Shown piece by piece: positions 36,311 to 44,556 of a stretch of DNA of 48,690 nucleotides. Source of the stretch: Neptunitalea chrysea (GTDB taxonomy: Bacteria; Bacteroidota; Bacteroidia; Flavobacteriales; Flavobacteriaceae); NCBI RefSeq assembly GCF_027924145.1, contig NZ_BRVP01000022.1:1-48690 (forward strand), read 5' to 3'. The translations under genes and the position numbers were made by a program. The number at the start of each line of letters is the position of its first letter. Positions within the stretch are counted from its first letter, which is position 1. Under the pieces are notes generated by a model that saw only the letters and a list, made by a program, of their open reading frames with translations, was not told where the DNA came from and made no database searches.

Positions 36311-36598
36311 CTATTTCTTTTTCTTATCCTCTGTAGCAGGAGCGTTTAATTTACTACTCATTTCCATAGAAATAGCAGATCTTTCAAATTTAATCTTACC
36401 CGATAAAGTTTCAATAACACATGAAGCATCAGCCATCTGAACTATTTTTCCGTGCATACCACTTTTAGTAATTACTTTATCACCTACTTTTAAAGCTTGC
36501 GCAAATTTCTTTTCCTGTTTTTGTCTTCTAAATTGTGGGATTATCATAAAAACGACAAGCACAACCATTAAAAGCAACATCATATAACCTTGTTGCAT
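36311..36598 (-). CDS. yajC: Preprotein translocase accessory subunit YajC
   Basis: 95 residues. One membrane span (about 5-22, MLLLMVVLVVFMIIPQF) is followed by the conserved RRQKQEKKFAQALKVGDKVITKSGMHGKIVQ region of YajC, which associates with SecDF at the inner membrane. It lies 27 nt after the DUF1573 gene and shares its strand with nusB; nusB-DUF1573-yajC is a frequent order in flavobacteria. Confidence 0.92.
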   Translation of the reverse strand: MQQGYMMLLLMVVLVVFMIIPQFRRQKQEKKFAQALKVGDKVITKSGMHGKIVQMADASCVIETLSGKIKFERSAISMEMSSKLNAPATEDKKKK

Positions 36599-36625
36599 CT
36601 CTCTATAATCTTAATTAATTAATTA

Positions 36626-37096
36626 TTATTTTACAGCTGTAGTTGCTGCTTCAGGTACTTCAACAAAAGCTTTGATAGAAACACGTTCTACTCCTTTTTC
36701 TGTATTAGCATTAATAGTTATCGTTTTTGAAACCTGACCTTTACCACTACCATTATAAGTTACTTTAATTTCACCCTCTTTACCTGGTTGAATAGCTTCT
36801 GTTGGTTTTTCAGGAATTGTACATCCACAAGAACTTTTTACTTTAGATACAATTAAAGGCACATCACCTGTGTTAGTAAACTTAAAGGTATGCGTTTGCT
36901 TTTCATTCTTTTGTATGTGACCAAAGTCAAATACTTTTTCTTCAAATTTCATTACTGGAAACCTATTAGCATTAGCATCTCTTTCAGCTGCTGCTTCAAC
37001 ATTTTCAGCTTTCACTTTATCAACTGCCTTTTCTTCGCAAGAGGTAAAACCAATTGCTAAAACCATAGAGCAAACTAGTAATATACTTTTTTTCAT
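36626..37096 (-). CDS. DUF1573 lipoprotein
   Basis: 156 residues with a lipoprotein signal (lipobox GFTSC, Cys near residue 20), a short charged linker, then one DUF1573 domain (FDFGHIQKNEKQTHTFKFTN, SSCGCTIPEKP, ITINANTEKG). This is an immunoglobulin-like beta domain frequent in Bacteroidota envelope proteins. The cysteine pair in SSCGC is conserved in the family. Role unknown. It lies between nusB (42 nt) and yajC (27 nt), probably in one operon. Confidence 0.85.
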   Translation of the reverse strand: MKKSILLVCSMVLAIGFTSCEEKAVDKVKAENVEAAAERDANANRFPVMKFEEKVFDFGHIQKNEKQTHTFKFTNTGDVPLIVSKVKSSCGCTIPEKPTEAIQPGKEGEIKVTYNGSGKGQVSKTITINANTEKGVERVSIKAFVEVPEAATTAVK

Positions 37097-37138
37097 ACTT
37101 AAAAATATTTATTTTGATGTTAAATGTACTAATTAAAT

Positions 37139-38086
37139 TTAGAGTAGTCCTCTTCCAACCTTATTTAATTGTTTAGACTGCTCAAAATCCTTAACTACTT
37201 TATCTAAAATTCCGTTTATAAATATACTACTTTTAGGAGTAGAATACTCTTTTGCTACCTCAAGATACTCATTTATAGATACCTTAACCGGAATAGATGG
37301 AAATTTTAAGAACTCACAAATTGCCATTTTTAATAAAATATTATCCACATCAGCAATTCTATCAGTATCCCAATTAGGCGTTTTTCCGTTGATTTGCTCC
37401 TGTAATTTCTCATCGTTTAGTACCGTCTTTTTAAGTAAGTCTACACCAAAATTTTTATCATCCTCGTCTTTAAATAATCTTGGTAAAAAATAAGATTGAG
37501 GATGCTCGTTGTTTTTTAATTTACGTAAAAATTTAAGAAATATTGTATTCACAGCAGGTAAATCATCTATCCATGTAAGTTTATGATCTTCAATATATTC
37601 ATATAACTTTTCGTTAGGAGCTATAATTTCTTTATAAACATCTATAATAAATTGTTTATCCTCTTTAAAAGTAGATACCTTTTCTTTCATATAATCTTTA
37701 TAAAGCTCACTGTTTAAAATATCTTTATAAATAATTTTCACATACTCATCATCAAGATACCAATTATTAAGTTTACGCTCTTCAATAGCATCTTGAAGTA
37801 ACTCGTTATTTACCAACATGGTAAGCACTTCATTATACACAAACTTCTTATTCGGATTTTTATCTTCGGCGGTTGCCAAGTACTTCTTCTGAGACATGTC
37901 CAATTGCGAAGCCGCCATTTTTTGTATCTCTACCATTAAATTAATTAAAGTAAGGTAAAGCGAATACATGTTATCCATGCTAGTTAAAAGAAACCTCTCT
38001 TCCTTCTCTAAATTAATCTGATTAGATTGTGCTAATGCATAAAGCGATTGCATAACCTTTACTCTGATGTGTCTTCGTGTTAACAT
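37139..38086 (-). CDS. nusB: Transcription antitermination factor NusB, long form
   Basis: 315 residues, about twice the 140-residue E. coli NusB. The N-terminus starts with the RNA-binding helix LTRRHIRVKVMQSLYALAQ. The C-terminal 140 or so residues hold the helical NusB core, with NTPNWDTDRIADVDNILLKMAI-type sequence, IPVKVSINEYLEVAKEYSTPKS and FINGILDKV. The central insertion is lineage-typical. NusB joins NusE on boxA RNA for rRNA antitermination. First gene of the nusB-DUF1573-yajC unit. Confidence 0.92.
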   Translation of the reverse strand: MLTRRHIRVKVMQSLYALAQSNQINLEKEERFLLTSMDNMYSLYLTLINLMVEIQKMAASQLDMSQKKYLATAEDKNPNKKFVYNEVLTMLVNNELLQDAIEERKLNNWYLDDEYVKIIYKDILNSELYKDYMKEKVSTFKEDKQFIIDVYKEIIAPNEKLYEYIEDHKLTWIDDLPAVNTIFLKFLRKLKNNEHPQSYFLPRLFKDEDDKNFGVDLLKKTVLNDEKLQEQINGKTPNWDTDRIADVDNILLKMAICEFLKFPSIPVKVSINEYLEVAKEYSTPKSSIFINGILDKVVKDFEQSKQLNKVGRGLL

Positions 38087-38216
38087 ATAAGTAAGAACTT
38101 TAGATATTATAATTGAAAGAAATTTTCTTTCGCGGCAAAAATAATATATATTTTAAATTAGGACGTAAAATTCCTATTAATTTATACCTATCTATTTTAT
38201 TAACCTAACTTTCTGT

Positions 38217-38245
38217 TTTGATAAACTCATAAACCCCTATATTTG
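38217..38245 (+). promoter_or_regulatory. Promoter of the ABC exporter gene
   Basis: TTTG at 38217-38220, a 17-nt spacer and TATATTTG at 38238-38245 match the Bacteroidota consensus exactly. The ATG is 40 nt downstream. The best promoter match in the window. Confidence 0.65.
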
Positions 38246-38285
38246 CTCAGGATAAAATGCTTATTCCGAATAAGAAAAATTGTAA

Positions 38286-40043
38286 ATGAAAGAATTAAAA
38301 CATCTAAATAAATACTTCTTACAATATAAATATAAGCTTCTTTTAGGGTTAGTAATTACTATTATAGCGCGTGTTTTCTCTTTAGTAATGCCCCCTTACG
38401 TTAGAAAAACATTTAATGTAATAAAAGAAAGCTTTGATAATGATGTTCCTTCATCTGAATTCATGGGAACACTTATACAGTATATTGCTATTATAATAGG
38501 TTCAAGTATACTATCTGCTTTATTTACCTTTTTAATGAGACAAACCATCATTAATGTTTCACGCTATATAGAGTTTGATCTTAAAAACGAAATCTTTCAA
38601 CAATACGAAAAGTTATCACTTAATTTTTATAAAAAAAATAGAACAGGTGATTTAATGAACCGTATTAGTGAAGATGTTGGTAAAGTAAGAATGTATGCCG
38701 GACCCGCTATTATGTACAGCATACAAACACTAACGTTGTTTGTTTGTATTATTCCTCTAATGCTATACTCTTCACCTATTTTAACACTATACACCATTAT
38801 TCCGCTACCATTTTTATCGGTAATGATTTATTACATAAGCAAAGCCATACATAAAAGAACTACTGTTGTGCAAGAGTTTTTATCAGAGCTTTCTACATTT
38901 TCTCAGGAAACATTTTCAGGAGTTAGCGTTATTAAAGCGTATGGTATAGAAAACAGAATTAATGATAAAATAGAAGAATTGGCGCAAGAAGGAACTAATA
39001 AAAGTATGAATCTTACCAAAATACAAGCTTGGTTTTTCCCATTAATGCTATTTCTTATTGGTATAAGCACCATAGTTGTTATTTATGTAGGCGGTATGCT
39101 TTATATAGAAGGCAAAATAGAGAGCGTAGGAGTTATTGCCGAGTTTATTATTTATGTACAGATGCTTACTTGGCCTGTTGCAACCGTTGGTTGGGTTAGT
39201 TCTATAGTGCAGCAGGCAGCTGCCTCGCAAAAAAGAATTAACGAATTTTTACATGAAATACCAAGTGTACAAAACCATAAAACCTCCCCTACTACTGTTA
39301 AAGGTACCATTACATTTTCTAATGTATCTCTAACCTATGAAGATACTAACATTAAAGCATTAGATAATGTTTCTTTTGAAGTAAAAAAAGGAGAAACATT
39401 AGCTATTATAGGTAAAACCGGATCGGGTAAATCTACTATTCTTGATCTTATTGGTCGTATGTATGACACCTCTGAAGGAACCATTTTTATAGACAACACC
39501 CCTATTAAAGAGGTAAACTTAACCGATTTAAGAAAGGCCATTGGTGCCGTACCACAAGATGCCTTTCTATTTTCAGATAGTATTAAAAACAATATAAAAT
39601 TTGGTAACTGCAATGCTACCGATGAAGAAGTAATTGAAGCTGCAAAACGAGCTTCAGTGCATAAGAATATTAATAAATTTAGCAAAAAATACGATACTGT
39701 TTTAGGCGAGAGAGGGATTACTTTAAGTGGCGGACAAAAACAACGTATTTCTATTGCAAGGGCCTTGATTAAGAATGCTCAGATTTATTTATTTGATGAT
39801 TGTTTATCGGCTGTTGATACCGAGACAGAAGAGAAAATTCTAAGCAATTTATTAGAAATAGCCAATGAAACCACTACCATTATTGTAAGTCACCGTATCT
39901 CATCTGCAAAAAATGCGGATAAAATAATGGTCTTAGACAATGGAAAAATAGTACAACAAGGCACTCATAATCAACTTATAAAAACTGAGGGGTACTATAA
40001 AGAACTATATGTAAATCAACTTCACGAAAAAGAAAGTCATTAA
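38286..40043 (+). CDS. ABC exporter, fused membrane and ATPase domains
   Basis: 585-residue half-transporter of the type IV exporter class. Six membrane helices lie in residues 15-310. The ATPase domain follows, with Walker A GKTGSGKST (K382), Q-loop VPQDAFLF, signature LSGGQKQR, Walker B IYLFDD and H-loop VSHR. After Walker B the catalytic base position reads Asp (FDDCLSAVD) rather than Glu, as in MdlA-like exporters, many of which work as heterodimers. No partner gene is adjacent. The substrate is unknown. It has its own promoter. Confidence 0.88.
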   Translation: MKELKHLNKYFLQYKYKLLLGLVITIIARVFSLVMPPYVRKTFNVIKESFDNDVPSSEFMGTLIQYIAIIIGSSILSALFTFLMRQTIINVSRYIEFDLKNEIFQQYEKLSLNFYKKNRTGDLMNRISEDVGKVRMYAGPAIMYSIQTLTLFVCIIPLMLYSSPILTLYTIIPLPFLSVMIYYISKAIHKRTTVVQEFLSELSTFSQETFSGVSVIKAYGIENRINDKIEELAQEGTNKSMNLTKIQAWFFPLMLFLIGISTIVVIYVGGMLYIEGKIESVGVIAEFIIYVQMLTWPVATVGWVSSIVQQAAASQKRINEFLHEIPSVQNHKTSPTTVKGTITFSNVSLTYEDTNIKALDNVSFEVKKGETLAIIGKTGSGKSTILDLIGRMYDTSEGTIFIDNTPIKEVNLTDLRKAIGAVPQDAFLFSDSIKNNIKFGNCNATDEEVIEAAKRASVHKNINKFSKKYDTVLGERGITLSGGQKQRISIARALIKNAQIYLFDDCLSAVDTETEEKILSNLLEIANETTTIIVSHRISSAKNADKIMVLDNGKIVQQGTHNQLIKTEGYYKELYVNQLHEKESH

Positions 40044-40116
40044 TTGTTTGCTATATTATGATTTTTTTCACATTTTTGAACAAAATACTATTCAACTAAA
40101 CAAGTTAGAGGGAATT

Positions 40117-40491
40117 ATGAATGACAAAGACTTACTAGAGAAAGATGAGATTTTCTCAAAAGTACTTAGAGCCGGTAGAAGAACTTATTTCTTTGATGTT
40201 AGAGCTACCAAAGCCGGAGATTATTATTTAACTGTTACTGAAAGCAAGAAATTCACTCACGATGATGGTTCTTTCCATTACAAGAAGCACAAAATTTATC
40301 TTTACAAAGAAGATTTTACAGCTTTTAAAGAAATCTTGTCTGAAATGACAGATTTTGTAATTAATGAAAAAGGAGAAGAAGTGATTTCTGAGCGTCATCA
40401 AAAAGATTTTAAAAAGGAATCTTTTTATGAAACAGAAGAAGCTTCTAACGGTACTGAGAAGTTTACAGATATAAGCTTCGAAGATATTTAA
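40117..40491 (+). CDS. PUR-family (DUF3276) DNA/RNA-binding protein
   Basis: 125 residues from ATG 40117; an upstream ATG at 40048 in the same frame would add 23 residues without family similarity and starts only 4 nt after the ABC gene. The core (IFSKVLRAGRRTYFFDVRATKAGDYYLTVTESKK, KHKIYLYKEDFTAF) is a PUR-alpha-like single-strand nucleic-acid-binding fold; Borrelia BpuR is a characterised member. The C-terminus is acidic. It ends at a bidirectional terminator. Confidence 0.82.
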   Translation: MNDKDLLEKDEIFSKVLRAGRRTYFFDVRATKAGDYYLTVTESKKFTHDDGSFHYKKHKIYLYKEDFTAFKEILSEMTDFVINEKGEEVISERHQKDFKKESFYETEEASNGTEKFTDISFEDI

Positions 40492-40549
40492 TAGTATTTT
40501 CTTTATTATAGAAAATTACTCGTAAGAGATTTTAGTTTTAATTACATAT

Positions 40550-40587
40550 AATAACAGCCATACAAAATTGTATGGCTGTTATTATTT
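40550..40587. terminator. Bidirectional terminator between the PUR and CsaA-like genes
   Basis: A 14-base perfect stem AATAACAGCCATAC / GTATGGCTGTTATT with loop AAAATT lies between two convergent genes, with T-rich flank. Confidence 0.85.
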
Positions 40588-40937
40588 TAGGATATAAATA
40601 AACCATTGTGCACAGCACTATCTGGTTTTATAAGTGTAATTTCTCCATCATCAGCTACTGCTCCAAGCAATAAGCACTGACTCATAAAATTAGCAATTTG
40701 TTTCTCAGGAAAATTTATTACCGCCACTACTTGCTTTCCTGGTAAATCTTCCTTTTTATATTTTTTAGTTATTTGAGCAGAGGTTTTCCTAACACCAATA
40801 GTATCCCCAAAATCAATCCATAATTGATAGGCTGGTTTTCTAGCTTCAGGAAAATCTTTTACTTCTAAAATTGTACCCACCGCCATTTTTACTTTAGAAA
40901 AATTGTCCCATGTTAAATCATTAGTTTCTTTATTCAT
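40587..40937 (-). CDS. CsaA-like tRNA-binding domain protein
   Basis: 116 residues forming one OB-fold tRNA-binding domain: VKMAVGTILEVKDFPEARKPAYQLWIDFG, then SAQITKKY, VVAVINFPEKQIANFMSQCLLLG and a C-terminal VHNGLFI. The family (CsaA) was described as an export-related chaperone in Bacillus and as a tRNA-binding protein. It has no signal or membrane segment. The gap upstream (to 41132) contains a degenerate hairpin repeat. Confidence 0.85.
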   Translation of the reverse strand: MNKETNDLTWDNFSKVKMAVGTILEVKDFPEARKPAYQLWIDFGDTIGVRKTSAQITKKYKKEDLPGKQVVAVINFPEKQIANFMSQCLLLGAVADDGEITLIKPDSAVHNGLFIS

Positions 40938-41132
40938 TATGCACTTTTAGTTTATACATTATTTCATGAGACAAGCTTTCAATATATGCCTCATATGCGT
41001 TTACTAAAATACGTTTTTTCTTGAAACAGTTTCAAGAACATATAGTAAAGAACTATCAATGAACTTGTACAACCTTTTACTTTTTAAACTTCAATCGTAG
41101 AAGACAATATTTCATATTGTAGTTTCATTTTT
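40938..41132. repeat. Intergenic stretch with a copy of the hairpin repeat
   Basis: CTTGAAAC-A-GTTTCAAG at 41020-41036 is a perfect inverted repeat followed by AACATATAGTAAAG. That tail matches the GCATTTAGTAAAG after the repeat copy at 28653, and the stem has different bases but remains paired. A weaker copy, ATGAGACAAGCTTTC, lies near 40963. No open frame is seen. Confidence 0.5.
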
Positions 41133-41591
41133 TTAATTAAACATCTTGTGCATCACCCATGCGGGACCTATTAATAAAAATTGAATATCCTTTAAAAAAG
41201 ACGGCTTCTTCCCTTCTATTTTATGCCCATAAAATTGACCTACCCATGCCACAGCAAAAATGGCTAAGGAAACATAAAAAAGTGGTAATATCATACCTAA
41301 ATAATAATTAGCTACTAAACATACCACCGAAAAGAAAAGCATTTTTAAAGCAGTAGCAATAGACAAAAACACATAAAACAACATTACAAACAGAATGGCA
41401 ATTGCTGCCCAGTTAATTAACAACGGCGACAACGTTGGAGCTATATTCCCTAAAAAACCAACCGGAATGGATAATAACATACCCACAATTGAAAAATAGA
41501 TGGCCGGTACGCATATAAAGTGAATTTGTATATTAGTTTCGTTCTGGTGACTTACTGAATATTCATCAAACCATTGTTTTATTGTTTTCAT
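41133..41591 (-). CDS. Mpo1-like (DUF962) membrane protein
   Basis: 152 residues with the family N-terminus WFDEYSVSHQNETNIQIHFICVPAIYFSIVGM, including the conserved His in SHQNETN and in IHFIC. Three or four membrane segments lie at about 32-50, 58-84, 92-120. Yeast Mpo1 is an Fe-dependent dioxygenase for phytosphingosine alpha-oxidation. The bacterial role is not known. It is divergent from the thioredoxin-like gene (91-nt gap). Confidence 0.82.
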   Translation of the reverse strand: MKTIKQWFDEYSVSHQNETNIQIHFICVPAIYFSIVGMLLSIPVGFLGNIAPTLSPLLINWAAIAILFVMLFYVFLSIATALKMLFFSVVCLVANYYLGMILPLFYVSLAIFAVAWVGQFYGHKIEGKKPSFLKDIQFLLIGPAWVMHKMFN

Positions 41592-41682
41592 TTTACTGCT
41601 TAATTTTACATTGAATTTACAATTTATAAAAAAACATTTTATCCTAAGTAAATATTATTTACTCTTAATACAATTATAAATT

Positions 41683-42240
41683 ATGGCAAGAACACCCAGC
41701 AATATGCTTCCGTTAGGAACCATGGCCCCAAATTTTAGCTTACCCGATACTATTACCAGCAATACATTATCTCTTCATACGATAAAAGGCAACACAGCCA
41801 CAGTACTTATGTTTATATGTAACCACTGCCCTTTTGTAATACATGTAAACCAAGAACTGGTAGCCCTTGCCAAAGATTATACCGACAAGGGGATTTCTTT
41901 TGCTGCTATCTCTAGCAACGATGTAGAAAATTACCCAGATGACTCCCCTGAGCTAATGAAGTCAACCGCAATTGAAGAGGGCTACACCTTCCCATACTTA
42001 TACGACGAAACCCAAGAAGTAGCAAAAGCATATGATGCTGCTTGTACCCCAGACTTCTATATTTTTAATAAAGCCCTAAAACTTGTATACAGAGGTCAGT
42101 TAGATGACTCTAGACCCAGTAATGGCATCTCGGTTACCGGAAGTGACATAAGAGCTGCATTAGATGCTATTTTAAACGATACTGCTATACCCGAAAAGCA
42201 AAAGCCAAGTATAGGTTGTAACATCAAATGGAAAAATTAA
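41683..42240 (+). CDS. Thioredoxin-fold AhpC/TSA-like redox protein
   Basis: 185 residues with no signal peptide. The N-terminal APNFSLPDT is typical of the AhpC/TSA redoxin fold, followed by the active motif CNHCPFVIHVN (CxxC) and a C-terminal SIGCNIKWK cysteine conserved in this group. FYIFNKALKLVYRGQLDDSRPSN is another family block. It likely has thiol oxidoreductase activity. It sits 76 nt upstream of a 1-Cys peroxiredoxin, so the pair may cooperate, though the second has its own promoter. Confidence 0.85.
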   Translation: MARTPSNMLPLGTMAPNFSLPDTITSNTLSLHTIKGNTATVLMFICNHCPFVIHVNQELVALAKDYTDKGISFAAISSNDVENYPDDSPELMKSTAIEEGYTFPYLYDETQEVAKAYDAACTPDFYIFNKALKLVYRGQLDDSRPSNGISVTGSDIRAALDAILNDTAIPEKQKPSIGCNIKWKN

Positions 42241-42262
42241 CGCAATTTTAGGGCTTACATTA

Positions 42263-42292
42263 TTTATAACTCTATATAATCTACTAATTTTG
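42263..42292 (+). promoter_or_regulatory. Candidate promoter of the peroxiredoxin gene
   Basis: TTTA at 42263-42266 and TAATTTTG at 42285-42292 are separated by 18 nt. The ATG follows 24 nt later. Confidence 0.55.
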
Positions 42293-42316
42293 TAGAATAC
42301 TAAAATTAAAAAAATT

Positions 42317-42958
42317 ATGGCTACAATTAGATTAGGAGATGCAGCGCCCAATTTTACGGCACTAACTACAGAAGGAGAAATTAATTTTTATGATTACCTA
42401 GGTGACGGATGGGGGGTATTATTCTCTCACCCTTCAGATTATACCCCGGTTTGTACTACAGAATTAGGCACTGTGGCAAAGTACAAAGATGAGTTTGAAA
42501 AAAGGAATACTAAAGTATTAGCCTTAAGTGTTGATGGATTGGAATCTCACAAAGGTTGGATAAATGACATTAACGAAACTCAAAACACTACGGTTAACTT
42601 CCCTATTATTGCCGATGAAGATAAAAAAGTATCTGAATTATATGATATGATTCACCCGAATGCAGACGCTACCTTTACCGTACGTTCTGTATACATTATA
42701 GGGCCCGATAAAAAGATTAAACTAATTATCACCTACCCTGCTTCTACAGGTAGAAACTTTGATGAATTATTGAGAGTAATTGACTCATTACAGCTTACTG
42801 CTTACCATAAAGTAGCTACACCTGCCAACTGGAAACATGGTGAGGAGGTAGTAATTAGTCCGGCCGTGTCTAATGAGGATGCTAAAAATATTTTTACCAA
42901 AGGTTTTAAAGAGGTAAAACCTTACCTACGTTTAACACCTCAACCTAATTTAAATTAA
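42317..42958 (+). CDS. 1-Cys (Prx6-type) peroxiredoxin
   Basis: 213 residues, typical of Prx6 enzymes. The peroxidatic site is SHPSDYTPVCTTEL, and this is the only cysteine in the protein, so a resolving thiol must come from elsewhere. The long C-terminal dimer arm includes TPANWKHGEEVVISP. It reduces hydrogen peroxide and organic peroxides in the cytosol. Own promoter and strong terminator make it a single-gene unit. Confidence 0.92.
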   Translation: MATIRLGDAAPNFTALTTEGEINFYDYLGDGWGVLFSHPSDYTPVCTTELGTVAKYKDEFEKRNTKVLALSVDGLESHKGWINDINETQNTTVNFPIIADEDKKVSELYDMIHPNADATFTVRSVYIIGPDKKIKLIITYPASTGRNFDELLRVIDSLQLTAYHKVATPANWKHGEEVVISPAVSNEDAKNIFTKGFKEVKPYLRLTPQPNLN

Positions 42959-43008
42959 ACAACATTTATCTTTAGGTTGATTATAACTACTTTATATTGC
43001 AAAATATA

Positions 43009-43045
43009 AAAACCCCAGTATATTTTATTTGTACTGGGGTTTTGT
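43009..43045 (+). terminator. Terminator of the peroxiredoxin gene
   Basis: A 12-base stem AAAACCCCAGTA / TACTGGGGTTTT followed by GTTTTAT. Confidence 0.85.
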
Positions 43046-43103
43046 TTTATTTAAAAGCTAAGATAATTTTAGGTGTTATTTCTAAGTAATTCTATAGGCT
43101 AAT

Positions 43104-43361
43104 CTAACCCTTCCATTTATCTCGCATCAATAACTTTATTTTCACTGAATACATAGGTAGAATTATAACTTTAATAACTTGTAAAGGATCAATATGCCAA
43201 AAACGTCCTATTGCAGGGGCATTCATACGATATCTAAACTCATACAAATTCAATACTAAATCATAATTTCTTTCTTGACCTTGGTATTTAAACTTCCCAC
43301 CAACGTTAACTACCTTTACATCATTATACCCACAATGACTTAAGCCAAAAGAGAATAGTCT
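43104..43361 (-). pseudogene. RHS-repeat core remnant, frameshifted
   Basis: The 85-codon frame contains the RHS-associated core signature: KFKYQGQERNYDLVLNLYEF, RYRMNAPAIGRFWHIDPL. After DPL the typical continuation appears in another frame as SYNSTYVFSENKVIDAR, then a stop and MEGLD, so a frameshift and at least two stops have destroyed the gene. Intact RHS proteins are thousands of residues long and carry a variable toxin tail after this core; here both the repeats and the tail are gone. The plus-strand peroxiredoxin terminator separates it from the gene to the left. Confidence 0.75.
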
Positions 43362-43498
43362 TTATTTTCTTCAAAAAGCGTTCTTGGTATAAATGTACTG
43401 TACTCTTTAAAAACTTTTCTTATCATTAAATTTAAACCTATTAGATAAAGTAATAGAACTCTACGAATGCCCCCTATGACAAGCTTAAAAAGATAAAG
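43340..43498 (-). other. 52-codon open frame between the small exported protein and the RHS scar
   Basis: This frame is in register with the preceding 122-residue gene, immediately after its TAG, and partly overlaps the RHS core in another frame. It reads VIGGIRRVLLLYLIGLNL then KEYSTFIPRTLFEENKDYS. The hydrophobic start and charged end could be a remnant of a membrane immunity-type protein or an extension of the upstream gene lost to a stop. I do not recognise it. Confidence 0.3.
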
Positions 43499-43867
43499 CT
43501 ATCTTATCAAACAATTACCCTTAATCTGACAACAATAATGATCTGTATTCATACCTTGATTACTATATTTTTCTAAAGAATTAAATGATTTTATAGGTCT
43601 ACTAATGGTAAATTTACTATGAACCTTATTTTTTACAAGTTTAACTTTAATTGTATCTCCTTTAGATAAAGTTCTAACGCACTTTTCAATATCCATTTGA
43701 CCTTTATTTGTCTCAAAAACATATACTTTTTCAGATGCTACTTCTTGAAGAATAAAAACATATGTATAATCATTATCATCAACAATATCTTTAACTACAT
43801 ATTGTTGGCTTTTCTTAGAAGCTCCTATAAAAAGCAAGAGTATTACTATAAAATATTTAATCATCAT
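43499..43867 (-). CDS. Small exported hypothetical protein
   Basis: 122 residues with an N-terminal hydrophobic stretch (IKYFIVILLLFIG) that may be a signal peptide or anchor. The rest is beta-rich and Lys-rich (YVVKDIVDDNDYTYVFILQ, KGDTIKVKLVKNKV). The C-terminal HYCCQIKGNC has three cysteines. No family recognised. It lies upstream of the RHS scar on the same strand, so it may belong to the same degraded cassette. Confidence 0.5.
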   Translation of the reverse strand: MMIKYFIVILLLFIGASKKSQQYVVKDIVDDNDYTYVFILQEVASEKVYVFETNKGQMDIEKCVRTLSKGDTIKVKLVKNKVHSKFTISRPIKSFNSLEKYSNQGMNTDHYCCQIKGNCLIR

Positions 43868-43943
43868 AAATTGGTATTATTTATAGACTACTATTTCTCC
43901 ATCCTTACTATTAGGTTCTCCTTAAGCTGAGCTAAGTTTTAAA

Positions 43944-44486
43944 TTATCTCCACCCCATACGTAATATCAAGTTATTTATATGGGCATAATGATGTTCTCC
44001 ATGCCAAGCATACATCAACGTACTTCTTTTTAAATCCATCACCCTTTTGGTCTCCGGATGTATAAATACCTTCTTTAACGCTTCTGCATTCAGTGACTTT
44101 AATAAATGCACCCAACGTTTATGCAAGGCATCTAACAACTGTAAAGAAACATTTATATCCATTCCATAATCATATAGATTAGCCCATCTGTCTTCATAAT
44201 AAGCCTTAATTGTAGGCATATCTTCTGTTAAAGCCCATTTATAACGTATATAAGAATTGGCATGGCTATCGGCCAAATGATGTACAACCTGTTTTACTGT
44301 CCAACCCTCTGGGCGGTATGGTGTATCTAATTGTTCAGAAGAAAATCCGTTAACAAGCAGTCTTAATTTTTCGGGTAACAACGCTATACTTTTTACAGCT
44401 TCTTCAAACTGATTATCTGTTACCTCCATAGGCCATTCAAAATCACCTAATGGATATTTTAATGTATGTAGTTCCTCTGGTGTCAT
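43944..44486 (-). CDS. DinB-fold YfiT-type metal-dependent transferase
   Basis: 180-residue four-helix DinB-superfamily protein of the YfiT/BstA group. The three metal-binding histidines are visible: VVHHLADSH and HGEHHYAHI. Bacillus BstA is a bacillithiol S-transferase, and YfiT-like proteins are often annotated as such. Whether this species makes bacillithiol cannot be seen. It is 70 nt downstream of the fused isomerase, separated by a terminator on the same strand. Confidence 0.85.
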   Translation of the reverse strand: MTPEELHTLKYPLGDFEWPMEVTDNQFEEAVKSIALLPEKLRLLVNGFSSEQLDTPYRPEGWTVKQVVHHLADSHANSYIRYKWALTEDMPTIKAYYEDRWANLYDYGMDINVSLQLLDALHKRWVHLLKSLNAEALKKVFIHPETKRVMDLKRSTLMYAWHGEHHYAHINNLILRMGWR

Positions 44487-44503
44487 ATAAACTTAAAGGT
44501 ATA

Positions 44504-44528
44504 AAAAAAGCCCCTATAAAGGGGCTTT
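44504..44528 (-). terminator. Terminator after the cyclophilin-FKBP gene
   Basis: Stem AAAGCCCC / GGGGCTTT with loop TATAAA; T-run on the minus-strand exit side (AAAAAAA in plus reading). It separates the isomerase from the DinB gene. Confidence 0.8.
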
Positions 44529-44556
44529 ATATCGTACGTAATTTCTATTTACAAAT

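Noticed and set aside
40048-40116. Longer N-terminus of the PUR-family protein
   Set aside because: The added 23 residues have no family resemblance; ATG 40117 precedes the conserved core.
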